Below, piece after piece: positions 34,162 to 44,000 of a stretch of DNA of 64,000 bases (positions within the stretch are counted from its first letter, which is position 1; every line of letters starts with the position of its first letter). Source of the DNA: Streptomyces uncialis (GTDB taxonomy: Bacteria > Actinomycetota > Actinomycetes > Streptomycetales > Streptomycetaceae); NCBI RefSeq assembly GCF_036250755.1, contig NZ_CP109583.1, forward strand, positions 7,868,001 through 7,932,000, in the 5' to 3' direction. The notes below the pieces were generated by a model. That model ran no database searches, had not been told where the DNA came from, and saw only the letters and a program-made list of their open reading frames with translations. The position numbers and the translations under genes were made by a program.

Positions 34162-34680
34162 TCAGTCCTGCGAGGTACCCATGGAGTCGAAGGTCTCGCG
34201 CATCAACTGGTCGATGGTGCCCGGCTTGTCGGCCAGGGAGTCGAAGAGGTCCGCGAGCAGCCACAGCACGAAGCCGTGGATTATGGCCTCCTTCGGCTCG
34301 ATCGGCCCGAACCGGTCGCGCCAGGCCACGGTGTCCATGCCCATGGCGGCGGCCATGAGGACACCGGTGGCCATCGGCACCTGCTCCGGGTCAGCCATGT
34401 CGAAGGTGGGCAGTTTGCGGATCACCGCGGGGATGAGGTCGGTCAGCGGATCGAACTGCTCCCCGCCGCCGGGCGGCTCGCCGATCAGGTACCCGGTCAG
34501 GACGCCCACCAGGAACACCGTGCCTCGGGAGACCTCCTCGCGCCCGACGGAGTCCGCCGCAGCCTTCACTCGTTGCTGCGCTTCTTGGCGCTCCTTGGCG
34601 GGCGTCCGCTTCTCCAGGACCCGGTAGGTGTCCCACGCCGCGCGGACCGCCTCATCCACCACTACACCGTCGTTGCTCAT
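34162..34680 (-). CDS. Hypothetical helical protein
   Basis: This 172-residue protein starts MSNDGVVVDEAVRAAWDTYR. It is acidic and largely helical, with a moderately hydrophobic stretch (GTVFLVGVLTGYLIG, about 52-67) and another (IIHGFVLWLLADLFDSLADK, about 135-155). I do not recognise the family. Codon use is normal for the genome. It is 113 bases downstream of the KASIII-like gene on the same strand, so it could be the last gene of that operon, though nothing ties it to polyketide chemistry. Confidence 0.65.
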   Translation of the reverse strand: MSNDGVVVDEAVRAAWDTYRVLEKRTPAKERQEAQQRVKAAADSVGREEVSRGTVFLVGVLTGYLIGEPPGGGEQFDPLTDLIPAVIRKLPTFDMADPEQVPMATGVLMAAAMGMDTVAWRDRFGPIEPKEAIIHGFVLWLLADLFDSLADKPGTIDQLMRETFDSMGTSQD

Positions 34681-34793
34681 GCAGATGACGGTAGGCGAGA
34701 CGACGTGATCCGCGAAGACATTGCGGCAACCGAGCCTCCGCGTCCGTGCCCAAAGGAGTTCCAGGGCTGGCTCTCAGGGCTTGCGGGTGCGTG

Positions 34794-35777
34794 TCAGGCG
34801 CGTACGACGAGGCAGGTGGCGCAGTAGCCGGCTCCGACGCTGACGAGCAGGGTGTGGCTCTCGGGTGGGGGTGGTTGTTTGAGGGTGAAGGCGAGGTTGG
34901 CGGTGAGGTCGCCGCCCCCGAGGTGGCCGGTGTGGGAGCCGTACCGGCGGATCTTGTCCTGGAGGGGGGCGGGAAGGGCGGGGCGGATGGTCCAGTCGAT
35001 GAAGGTCTGGCCCAGGAAACAGGGGAGGACCGAGTCGATCCCGGGGGCGTCGGGGCTGAGGTGGGCGTCGTCGAGGGCGTCGTCCACGGCGTGCTTGACG
35101 CAGGCCCGCATGCGCTTGAGGACGTCCTGTTTGCGGAAGGGGGAGCCGTTCGGGTCGGGGGGCTGGAGTCCGAACGGGTCGCGGCCGGGGAAGTCGGGTT
35201 CGAGGCTGGTGTCTCCGTGGCCCGCGATGGATTCGATGAGCAGCGGGCCCGGGGAGGGGGTGAGGACGACGGCGGTGGCGCCGTCGCCGAGGGGGCCGCC
35301 GTCGGAGAGCGGGGACCAGCGCCCTTGGGGGACTTCGTTGAACTTGTCGGCGGTGGTGATCAGGGCCGTGGTGGTCCGGGGGTCCGTGGCGATTTTGGTG
35401 AGGGCTGTTTCGATCGCGGTGGCTCCGCTGTTGGACTGCTGTTGCAGGCCGAACGCCATGCAGTGGTGGGCGCCGGTGAGCCGGGCGACGCGGTGGGCCG
35501 GGCTCCAGACCCCCTCGCCCTGTTCGTAGACCCAGCAATGGATGTGGAGGTCCACGTCGTCGGGGGTGAGACCGGCGTCCTCAAGAGCGGTGCGGGCGGC
35601 TTCGGCGGCCATGCTCGAGACCGTGCGGTCATGGCAGACGGCCAGTTGGGCGAAGCCTTCGGCCTCGGCGGCACGCAGTCGGATGACTCCGGACGCGGCG
35701 GCTTCCTCGGCTGTGGAGGCGGTTTGGGGCAGCCAGAGCGCGGCTGCGTTGATGTAGAGGGGGATGTCGGTTCTCAC
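34794..35777 (-). CDS. KASIII-like (thiolase-fold) protein lacking the catalytic cysteine
   Basis: This 327-residue protein has the ketoacyl-ACP synthase III fold: EAARTALEDAGLTPDDVDL in the N-half and RYGSHTGHLGGGDLTANLA replacing the usual GNT region. Where KASIII enzymes have ACSG, this reads LQQQSNSGA (111-119), so the nucleophilic Cys is Ser or Asn. The HQAN histidine motif is also absent (LPCFLGQTFIDW). It may act as an acyltransferase or a non-condensing partner, as reported for other divergent KASIII proteins. It lies with P450 and ACP genes, divergent from the PKS. Confidence 0.8.
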   Translation of the reverse strand: MRTDIPLYINAAALWLPQTASTAEEAAASGVIRLRAAEAEGFAQLAVCHDRTVSSMAAEAARTALEDAGLTPDDVDLHIHCWVYEQGEGVWSPAHRVARLTGAHHCMAFGLQQQSNSGATAIETALTKIATDPRTTTALITTADKFNEVPQGRWSPLSDGGPLGDGATAVVLTPSPGPLLIESIAGHGDTSLEPDFPGRDPFGLQPPDPNGSPFRKQDVLKRMRACVKHAVDDALDDAHLSPDAPGIDSVLPCFLGQTFIDWTIRPALPAPLQDKIRRYGSHTGHLGGGDLTANLAFTLKQPPPPESHTLLVSVGAGYCATCLVVRA

Positions 35778-35954
35778 GGTCGTCCTTCCCGTCGGCCGGC
35801 GGGGGAGGAGCGGGAGGGGAAGGCGGCCGAACGGCTGGGGAGTGGGTATCCGCGTCTGCGGGTACGTGTGTCTGCCACCGCCGGGCTTGCGGGGTTCGGT
35901 CCGGCGTGTTCCGGTCCGCCTGCGGCAATGGTGTCGTCCGTCGCGCCGGGGTCT

Positions 35955-37229
35955 TCATGGCCGCTGTCGCGCCGTGCCGAGGGTGACGGGGAGGGTGGTG
36001 AGGCGGCGGTTGAGGGTGGCGCCCTGCCAGGTGAGGGCGTCGGGTTCGGTGGCGAGCGCGATGGAGGGGTAGCGCCGGAAGAGGGCGCGCAGGGCGATAC
36101 GTCCTTCCAGCCGGCCGAGGTGCGAGCCCAGGCAGTAGTGGGGTCCGTGGCCGAAGGACATCAGCTGGGCCGCGTTGGGGCGGTCCGTGCGGAAGTCGTC
36201 GGGGTGGGGGAAGACGCCGGGGTCCTTGTTGGCGGCGGCGAGCGAGAGCAGCACGAAGGCGCCTGCTGGGATGGTGGTGCCGCCGACCTCAACGGGTTCT
36301 GTGGTGAAGCGCCAGCCCGCGGTGAACAGGGGTGCGTGGTGACGCAGGAGTTCCTCGACGACTGCCTGGGCGCTGTCGTCGTCGGTCAGCAGGGTGCGTC
36401 GGATGTCGGGGTGCTCGATCAGCAGGGCGGTGCCGTAGGCGATGAGCGTGGCGGTGGTTTCCAGCCCGGCGGCGGTCAGGAGCGAGATCATTGCCTGGAT
36501 CTCCATGCGGGTGATCCGGTCTCGGCCGTGGGCTTTCAGCAGCACGGTGATGAGGTCGTCGCCCGGGTCCGTGCGGCGTCGTTCCATGGCCTCTCTGACC
36601 AGGTCGAACTGTTCGAGGAGGGCGGCGTGCATGGGTTCGCTGTCCGGGGGGTCGGGTTCCCCGAGCCTGGCGGTGACGTCGGCAAGCGGTGCGCGGAGGT
36701 CGGCCGGGACGCCGAGCAGGGTGCTCATGACGTCGCTGGCCAGGGGGCGTGCGTAGTGGGCGACCACATCGGCGGGGTCCTGGCCGGCGAGGTCCCGCAA
36801 GGCGTTCTCGGCCGCGGCTTCGATCATCGGCCGCTGCGGCTGGACGGCCGCGTGGCTGAGAAGGGGGGAGACCTGCCGGCGCAGGCGGTCGTGGTCGGCG
36901 CCGTCGATGTTCATCAAATGGCGCCCCCGCACGGCCAGTCCGTCCTCGGGGTAGCGGGTGCGGCCGAGGCCGCAAGGGGGTTCGGGGATCTCGCGGATGT
37001 CGAGGGTCAGTCGTTGGTCGCCTGCCAGGGCGCGTGCGGCGTGGTGATCGGTGACGAGCCATGTGTGCAGGCCGCCGGGGAGGACGACCGGGTGGACCGG
37101 TCCGGTGTCGGCGAGATCGCGGATGGCGGTGGGGAACGCCTCATGGGGGAAGGCGGCGTCCATCAGATGCCGGTTCCCGCCTGTCCGGGCGGGGCAGACG
37201 GCCGGGGTCGGCTGGTCCGGGGAGGTCAT
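35955..37229 (-). CDS. Cytochrome P450
   Basis: This 424-residue soluble bacterial P450 has its I-helix at LTAAGLETTATLIAYG (about 250), with Glu-Thr as the oxygen-activation pair. The ExxR motif is EELLRHH, and the heme loop is FGHGPHYCLGSHLGR (Cys near 366). The ATG overlaps the ACP stop (ATGA), so the two are translationally coupled. The P450 probably hydroxylates or oxidises the PKS product, possibly while it is bound to the free ACP. The ferredoxin partner is not encoded nearby. Confidence 0.92.
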   Translation of the reverse strand: MTSPDQPTPAVCPARTGGNRHLMDAAFPHEAFPTAIRDLADTGPVHPVVLPGGLHTWLVTDHHAARALAGDQRLTLDIREIPEPPCGLGRTRYPEDGLAVRGRHLMNIDGADHDRLRRQVSPLLSHAAVQPQRPMIEAAAENALRDLAGQDPADVVAHYARPLASDVMSTLLGVPADLRAPLADVTARLGEPDPPDSEPMHAALLEQFDLVREAMERRRTDPGDDLITVLLKAHGRDRITRMEIQAMISLLTAAGLETTATLIAYGTALLIEHPDIRRTLLTDDDSAQAVVEELLRHHAPLFTAGWRFTTEPVEVGGTTIPAGAFVLLSLAAANKDPGVFPHPDDFRTDRPNAAQLMSFGHGPHYCLGSHLGRLEGRIALRALFRRYPSIALATEPDALTWQGATLNRRLTTLPVTLGTARQRP

Positions 37230-37510
37230 GGCCCGCTCCCGGCTTTGGCGGCCAGCAGGGCACGCAGATCACCGACCGTGCGCAGATCGAAGAGTTCTTC
37301 GTCGCTGAAGGCAACCGAGAACTCTTTCTGTATGCAGGTCATGGCCCTGAGCAAGCCCAGGGAGTCCACGCCCGGCAGGTTGAGCAGCGGACGGTCGTCC
37401 TCTTCCGTGACGGTCCCGTTCCATTCGAACTCCCGGTCCAGCAACCGGTGCAGACGTTCCTGGAGGTGCGGCGCGAGCGCCGCCTGGTTCTGCTTCGGTG
37501 GGGGGTTCAT
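37226..37510 (-). CDS. Free-standing acyl carrier protein
   Basis: This 94-residue ACP has its phosphopantetheine attachment serine in LPGVDSLGLLRA (about residue 52). Helices LAPHLQERLHRLLDREF and FSDEELFDLRTVGDLRALLA follow the fold. The ATG at 37510 has AGGAGAG about 14 bases upstream. It overlaps the P450 start by 4 bases and is the first gene of the operon facing away from the PKS. It could carry the chain after release from the PKS for P450 or KASIII-like processing. Confidence 0.88.
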   Translation of the reverse strand: MNPPPKQNQAALAPHLQERLHRLLDREFEWNGTVTEEDDRPLLNLPGVDSLGLLRAMTCIQKEFSVAFSDEELFDLRTVGDLRALLAAKAGSGP

Positions 37511-38016
37511 GCGGCACACACTTCTCTCCTGCGGAAAGGCCGTGAGCGGGGCCGGTGACTTCCTGCACGTGGTCCCGCGGTGTCCGGGACGTTCAAGGGG
37601 ATGTCGGGCCGACAGGCACGGTTTTTTCGACCCTACGCTTGTCCGCCGGGGGATTCGCGCTGAGCGGGGAGGGGCCGCGTGACAGGCACCTGTTCTCCGG
37701 GGGTCGCCTCCGCTGATCTCTGCGGGTCGCTTCCGTAGCGGTGGCGTGCAAGCATGGATACGCACTTTCCCGGCATTTCATCCCGTATGTCACTGGGGTC
37801 GGGGAGGCGGTCACAGGGGTCGCGTCGATGGCGACCCGTCGCCTCGCGATGAGGCGAAGTCGACTTTTCATGCACCGGTTGCCCGACCGGCCCGGTTCCC
37901 GGCCGGTCGAGTCCGCCAACGGAGCGGCCGATCCAGGATTCACGCCGGACACCTGACGCGAACGCGGTCGTCGGCCTGATTCATCAGGTGAACATCTGTC
38001 CTGCGAGGAGAATCCG
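37511..38016. promoter_or_regulatory. Divergent promoter region of polyketide cluster
   Basis: This 506-base spacer lies between ACP and PKS genes. CCTGATTCATCAGG (37975-37988) is a 6+2+6 palindrome 28 bases before the PKS ATG and could be a repressor site. A small stem CGCCTC/GAGGCG lies near 37840. GAGGAG sits at ideal distance before 38017. The sequence TTTTTTCGACCCTACGC near 37625 may hold the minus-strand -10 (TAGGGT when read on that strand). No regulator gene is present in the cluster. Confidence 0.5.
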
Positions 38017-41000
38017 ATGGCCGCGCATTCCATCCGGCAGAACGGCCGCGGTGCCCCTACCCGTGGTGAAGCGGCGATGTCCGCCGAGTACCCGGCCCGT
38101 TCCACCGAACCGCAGGACGCGGTCGCCGTCGTCGGGCTGGGCTTTCGCGTGCCGGGAGCCATCAACAGCCGCGAGGACCTGTGGCGCACCCTGAACGCGG
38201 GCAAGGATGTCCTCACGCCGGTACCGCCCGAACGCTTCGATCCCGAGCGGTTCTTCGACCAGGACACGCAGCACGAGGGCAAGACGTACTCCACCACCGG
38301 CGCGTTCCTCGACGACATCAGCGGATTCGACGCCGACTACTTCGGCATCTCCCCCAAGGAAGCATCCCGGGTGGACCCCCAGCAACGGCTCCTGCTGGAG
38401 TGCACGGTGGAGGCCTTCGACGACGCCCAGCTCGACTCCGCCGCACTGGCGGGCAGCGACACGGCCGTGATCATCGGGGTCTCCGACCGCAACTACTACG
38501 AACTCCAGGTCCGCCGGCTCAGGACCATCAACGCCTATGCCATGAGCGGGTCGGCGTCCTGCAACACCGCCAACAGGATCTCCTACGTCTTCGACTTCCA
38601 CGGCCCCTCGTTCGCCGTCGACAGCGCCTGCTCCTCCACCCTGACCGCGGTGCACCACGCCTGCGAGGCGATCCGTACCGGGCGCAGCACGCTGGCAGTC
38701 GCGGGCGGGGTCAATGTGATGCTCAACCCGGCCGACTTCATCGGATTCTCCAAGGCGTCCATGCTCTCGCGCACGGGACGCTGCCATCCCTTCTCGGCGG
38801 GCGCCGACGGGTATGTGCGCGGCGAGGGAGTGGGTGTGTTCGTGCTGAAGGCGCTGCGTGCGGCGATCGCCGACGGTGACCGGATCGAGGCCGTGATCGT
38901 GGCCAGTGCGGTCAACGACGACGGCACGACGTCGGGCCTGTCCCTTCCCAGCGCCACCTCGCAGCAGGAACTCCTGGAAAGCGTCTACACGCGGGCGGGC
39001 ATCGATCCGGAACGGGTCGCCTACGTGGAGGCACACGGCACCGGGACCCCGGCCGGAGACCCGCTGGAGTGCCAGGCGCTGGGCCGGGCCCTGGGCAGCC
39101 GAAGAGCGCAGCCGCTGCTGATCGGCTCGGTGAAGTCGACGCTGGGACACCTGGAGGCGGCGTCCGGGGTCGCCGGGCTGCTCAAGGCGATGCTCGTCCT
39201 GCGCCACGAGACGATCCCCGCCACGCTGCACGCGCTGCCCCTCAACGACGAGATCGACTTCACCGGTCTCGGGCTCGAACCCGTCACCTCCCCGCGCCCG
39301 CTGCCGCTCGCACCGGACGGAGTGCTGGGGGTGAACTCCTTCGGGTTCGGAGGCGCGAACGTCCATGTCGTTCTCCGGGCCGCGCCCGTAGCCGCGCCGG
39401 TCGACAGCGGGCGCGGGGAAGCCGACAGCACGCGCGGGGAAGGCGAGCTGCCGGTGATGACCTCGGGCGCCACCGAAGCAGCGGCCAACGAGACGGCCCG
39501 GCTGCTCGCCGATCACCTGGAATCCGTTCCGGACGACTTCTACGACATCGCCTACACGAGCTGTCTGCGCCGTACACGGCGGGAGCACCGGGCGGTGGTC
39601 CTGGCTTCGGACGCGGCCCGGGCGGCGGCCGGCCTGAGAGCTCTGGCCGCCGGCGACGAGCCGGTCGCGGGCAGCGCCCGGGGAACCGCCGAACGGGACG
39701 GGAGCTCGGTGGGCTTCGTCTTCAGCGGCAACGGCTCCCAGTGGCCCGGTATGGCCAGGGACCTGCTGGCGGCGGACGAGGCATTCCTGAGCGAGGTCGC
39801 CCTCATCGACGGAGAGTTGCTGCCCCGGCTGGGCTGGTCGGTCCTGGAGGCGCTGCGCCGCCCCGTCGGCGCGCCGGAACTTGAGCGCACCGAGGTCGCT
39901 CAGCCGCTGCTCTTCGCGGTGCAGGGCGGACTCGTCGCCTCGCTGGCGGCTGCCGGTATCACCCCGGCGGGAGTCACCGGCCACAGCGTCGGCGATGTCG
40001 CCGCCGCCTACTGCTCGGGCGCCCTGAGCCGGGCCGCCGCCTGCCAGGTCATCGCGGAGCGCAGCCGGGCCCAGAGCAGGACCGCGGGCAGCGGGCGGAT
40101 GGCCGCGATCGGACTCGGCCCCGCCGCCGCACAGGAGGCGCTCATCCCGTTCGGCGAACGGCTGGTGATCGCCGGGATCAACGGGCCCGATGCCGTCACC
40201 GTGTCCGGCGCGACGGCGGCGATCGCGGAACTGGGCAGGGCACTGGAGGCGCGGGAGGTGTTCTTCCGCGAACTGCCCCTGGACTACGCCTTCCACAGTG
40301 CGTCCATGGATCCCGTGCGGGAGGTGCTGCTGGATTCGCTCCAGGACCTCCCGGGGCGTCCGTCCCGTATCCCGATGGTCTCCTCGACGACGGGCCGGGT
40401 GGTGGACGGTCCGGACCTCGACGCGGAGTACTGGTGGCGCAACATCCGCGAACCCGTCCGCTTCACCGACGCGCTGGACACACTGCTGGACGGCGGCTGC
40501 ACGGTACTGGTGGAGATCGGCCCCCACGCCGCCCTTACCCCGTATCTGCGCACCGGCACCGTACGACGGCCGGAACAGGTCACCGTCCTGTCCACACTTC
40601 TGCGCGACCAGGCCGGCCCGCCGCTGATCCGCTCGGCGATCGCCGCGGTGCTGGCCACCGGCGCCACCACCGACTGGACTCCCTTCTTCCCGGTCCGCGG
40701 CCGTGCCGTGCCCCTGCCCGCCTACCCCTGGCAGCGCGAACGGCACTGGTCCGGCGAGCCGTCATGGTGGGAGGAGTCCGCCCAGCAGGACGCCCCGGCC
40801 CGAAAGCATCCGCTGCTCGGTGAGCGGCTGCCCACCCTCGACCCCGCCTGGCACCAGCAGCTGGAGCCGGGCCCGCTCGCCTGGCTCACCGACCACAAGG
40901 TGGGCAGCGCCGTGGTGCTTCCCGCCGCCGCCTACGTCGATGTCGCCCTCACCGCCGGGGAGAATGCCCTCGACGCGGCGGCCGAAGTCACCGACCTGTC

Positions 41001-44000
41001 CATCGACGCCGGGCTCACGCTGCCCTTCGACGATCCCGCGATGGACATCCGCCTCCAGACCACGGTCGCCCCCGGCGGCCGGTGCACCATCGCCAGCCGT
41101 GACGGAACCTCAGGCCCCTGGCGGGAACTGGTCCACTGCCGGGTACAGCGACTCACCCTGCCGCAGCCGCCTCCGCTGGACCTGGCCGCCATCCGGGCCA
41201 GGACCACCCGCCGCCAGACCCGAGAGGAGCACTACGCCACCTGCGCCCGTGCCCAGTTGCCCTACGGGCCGGCGTTCCGGCCGCTGACCGCACTGGCGGT
41301 CGGCGAGACCGAGGTGCTCGCCGACTTCACGGCTCCCGTCCCCCCGTCCGGCCGGCACACCGCCGACGTGAGCGTGCTGGACGGCGCCCTCCAGTCGGGC
41401 GTGCCGCTGCTGGCCACCGAGGGCGACACGGTGGTGCCCTACCTGCCCTCCGGGTTCGCCGCCGTACGGTCGTGGACGGACCTGCCCGCCACCGGACACG
41501 TACACGTCACGGGTCGGCGCGGGGACCGGACCGAGCACACCTGGGATCTGACCGTCACGGACACCGACGGCAACGTGGCCCTGGAAGCGATCGGCTGCCG
41601 GCTGCGCCGCTTCAACGCCGCCGAACCGGCCGCCCCCTCGCTGCTGGCCGAAGTCCTGCGCGCCGCCCCCCTGCCCGGCACCTCGGCACGCCCCACCCCG
41701 CTGCCCTCCCCGCAGGAGACGGCCGCCGCAGACATCTGGCCGGATGGACCCGGCGACCAGCACCTGCACGACTTGACCCACTTCCGCACCGGTGTGGTGG
41801 ACACCGCCGCCCACAGCATCGCCCGCGCCCTCACCGACATCCTCGGCGCGGACCGACCTCTCAGCGTCCCGGCGGTGCTCGCCACCGGAGTCCACCCCAA
41901 GCACTCCCGCTGGCTCACCGCACTGTGCCGCCTGGCCGAGGCACGCGGGGTCCTGCGCGCTACCGGACAGGACACCTGGCGGATCGCCACCGAACCCGCA
42001 CTCGAACGCATCGTCCAGGAAACACTCACCGCCCACCCCTCCATCGGCGCGGCCCTGTACCCCTACGCGGTCACCGGACTCCACTACGCGGACATCCTGC
42101 ATGGCCGGATCGACCCCCTGGAATTCCTCTTCTCCGTCGACAACCTCGCCTCACGGGTCTACGACTTCACCCCCAACCTGGTCTACCAGTACCGGCTGGC
42201 CCGCAATCTGCTGCGGGCGTCCCTGAAGAACTGGCCGCCGGGCCGGCCGCTGCGGGTGCTGGAGGTCGGAGCCGGCACCGGCGGGCTGACCGCCGCCGTC
42301 CTGCCCGTGCTGCCTCCCGAGCTCACCCGCTTCACCTGCACCGACATCTCGCCCGCCTTCTTCCCGCACTGCCGCGAACGCCTCGCCGCCCACGACTTCG
42401 TCGACTACCTGCGCCTGGACCTCGACCAGGACCCCACTGAGCAGGGCTTCACCCCGGGCAGCTTCGACATCGTCCTGGCCGCAAACGCCCTGCACACCGC
42501 CCGTGACATGGACCGCACCATGCGCTACGTCTCCGGTCTGCTGGCCGACCACGGCCACCTCCTGGCGATCGAGTCGCACAACCACGACGTCGCCACCCCC
42601 GTCTTCGGCATGCTCGACAGCTATTGGGACTACGAGGACACAGCACGGCGTCCCGACGGCCCCATGCTGTCCTGGGAGGAATGGCGCACCCTGCTGGAAG
42701 CCAGCGGTTTCGATACCCCGGTCCAGCTCGGCGACCACGCCGATCCGGACCTGCGCGACTACTCCCTCATCCTCGCCGCCGCCTCACCGCACCAGGACAC
42801 CAAGGCCCCGGGACCGGCCCACCCGGCACCCGAGCGGACCGACCCGCAGGACACGACCCGCTGGCTCATCGCCGCCACGGGCACCGCCCACGGCCGAAAC
42901 GCCGCTCTCGCCCGCGAACTCGCCGAGACCCTGCCCAACAGCCCCGGCCTCCCCCATGGCACACAGCTCATCGAGGACGCCGACGACCCCGGCTCCTGGA
43001 CCAAGGCGATGCGGTCCTCACCCGGACCCACCTCCCTCGTCCTCATCGGCGGCGACGAACACGACAGGACGACGGAGCAGGACACAGATCCGCAGGCACT
43101 CACCGACGAGGCCATCCGCCAACTGGGCACCCTGCGAACCCTCGCCCAGGTCCATCAGCACCACACCGACACCGACCGGACCGGTCTGTGGCTCATCACC
43201 CGCAGCACCGCCCACACCCCGGAACACCCTCCCGGCGAACCGGTCGCCGCCGCGCTCTGGGGAGCCGCACGAAGCCTGGCCAACGAGTTGCCGACCACCC
43301 CGGTGCACCGCATCTCTCTCCCCCTGCCGGAGGGATCCCCCGACCCGGTCGACGCGCTGGTCGCCGAACTGAGCACGCCGACCGAGGAGGAAGAAGTCCT
43401 CCTCACCCCCGAAGGGCGCTTCGTTCCCCGAGTGCAGAACCTCCCCGCCCCCACCCGCCCCAGCAGCCACGGAACCTCCCAGCGGTTCACCCTCGAAGTC
43501 CCCGCCTGCGTACCGCACTACGAATTGCGCTGGAAGGCGGTCCCGCCCCTGGTACCGCCACCCGGCCAGGTGGTGATCGCCGTCGAAGCGGCAGCCCTGA
43601 ACTACCGGGACATCATGACCGTGACCGGCCGGGTGCCCGCACCCCCCAGAGCCCCCGACGATCCGACCAGCCCCCTGGGGATGGACTGCGCGGGAACCGT
43701 CCAAGCCGTCGCCGACGATGTCACCACCCCTTCGGTGGGGGACAGGGTCGCCGGGATCAAGGTGGGCTGTTTCGGCTCCCACGCGGTGCTGCGCGCCGAC
43801 CGGCTCATCCCCGTACCCGACACCCTGCGCAGCACGGAAGCGGTCACCCTGCCCGGCGTCTTCATCACCGTGGAGCTCGCCCTGCGCCATCTGGCCCACC
43901 TGAGCCGGAACGAAACCCTGCTCGTCCACTCGGGCGCCGGCGGCGTGGGAATGCTCGCCGTCCAGTACGCACAGCGTGTCGGCGCCACCGTCATCGCCAC

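Noticed and set aside
37984..40746. 920-codon open frame antisense to the KS and AT domains
   Set aside because: Same reason: high GC keeps the opposite strand open, and there is no domain or ribosome site.
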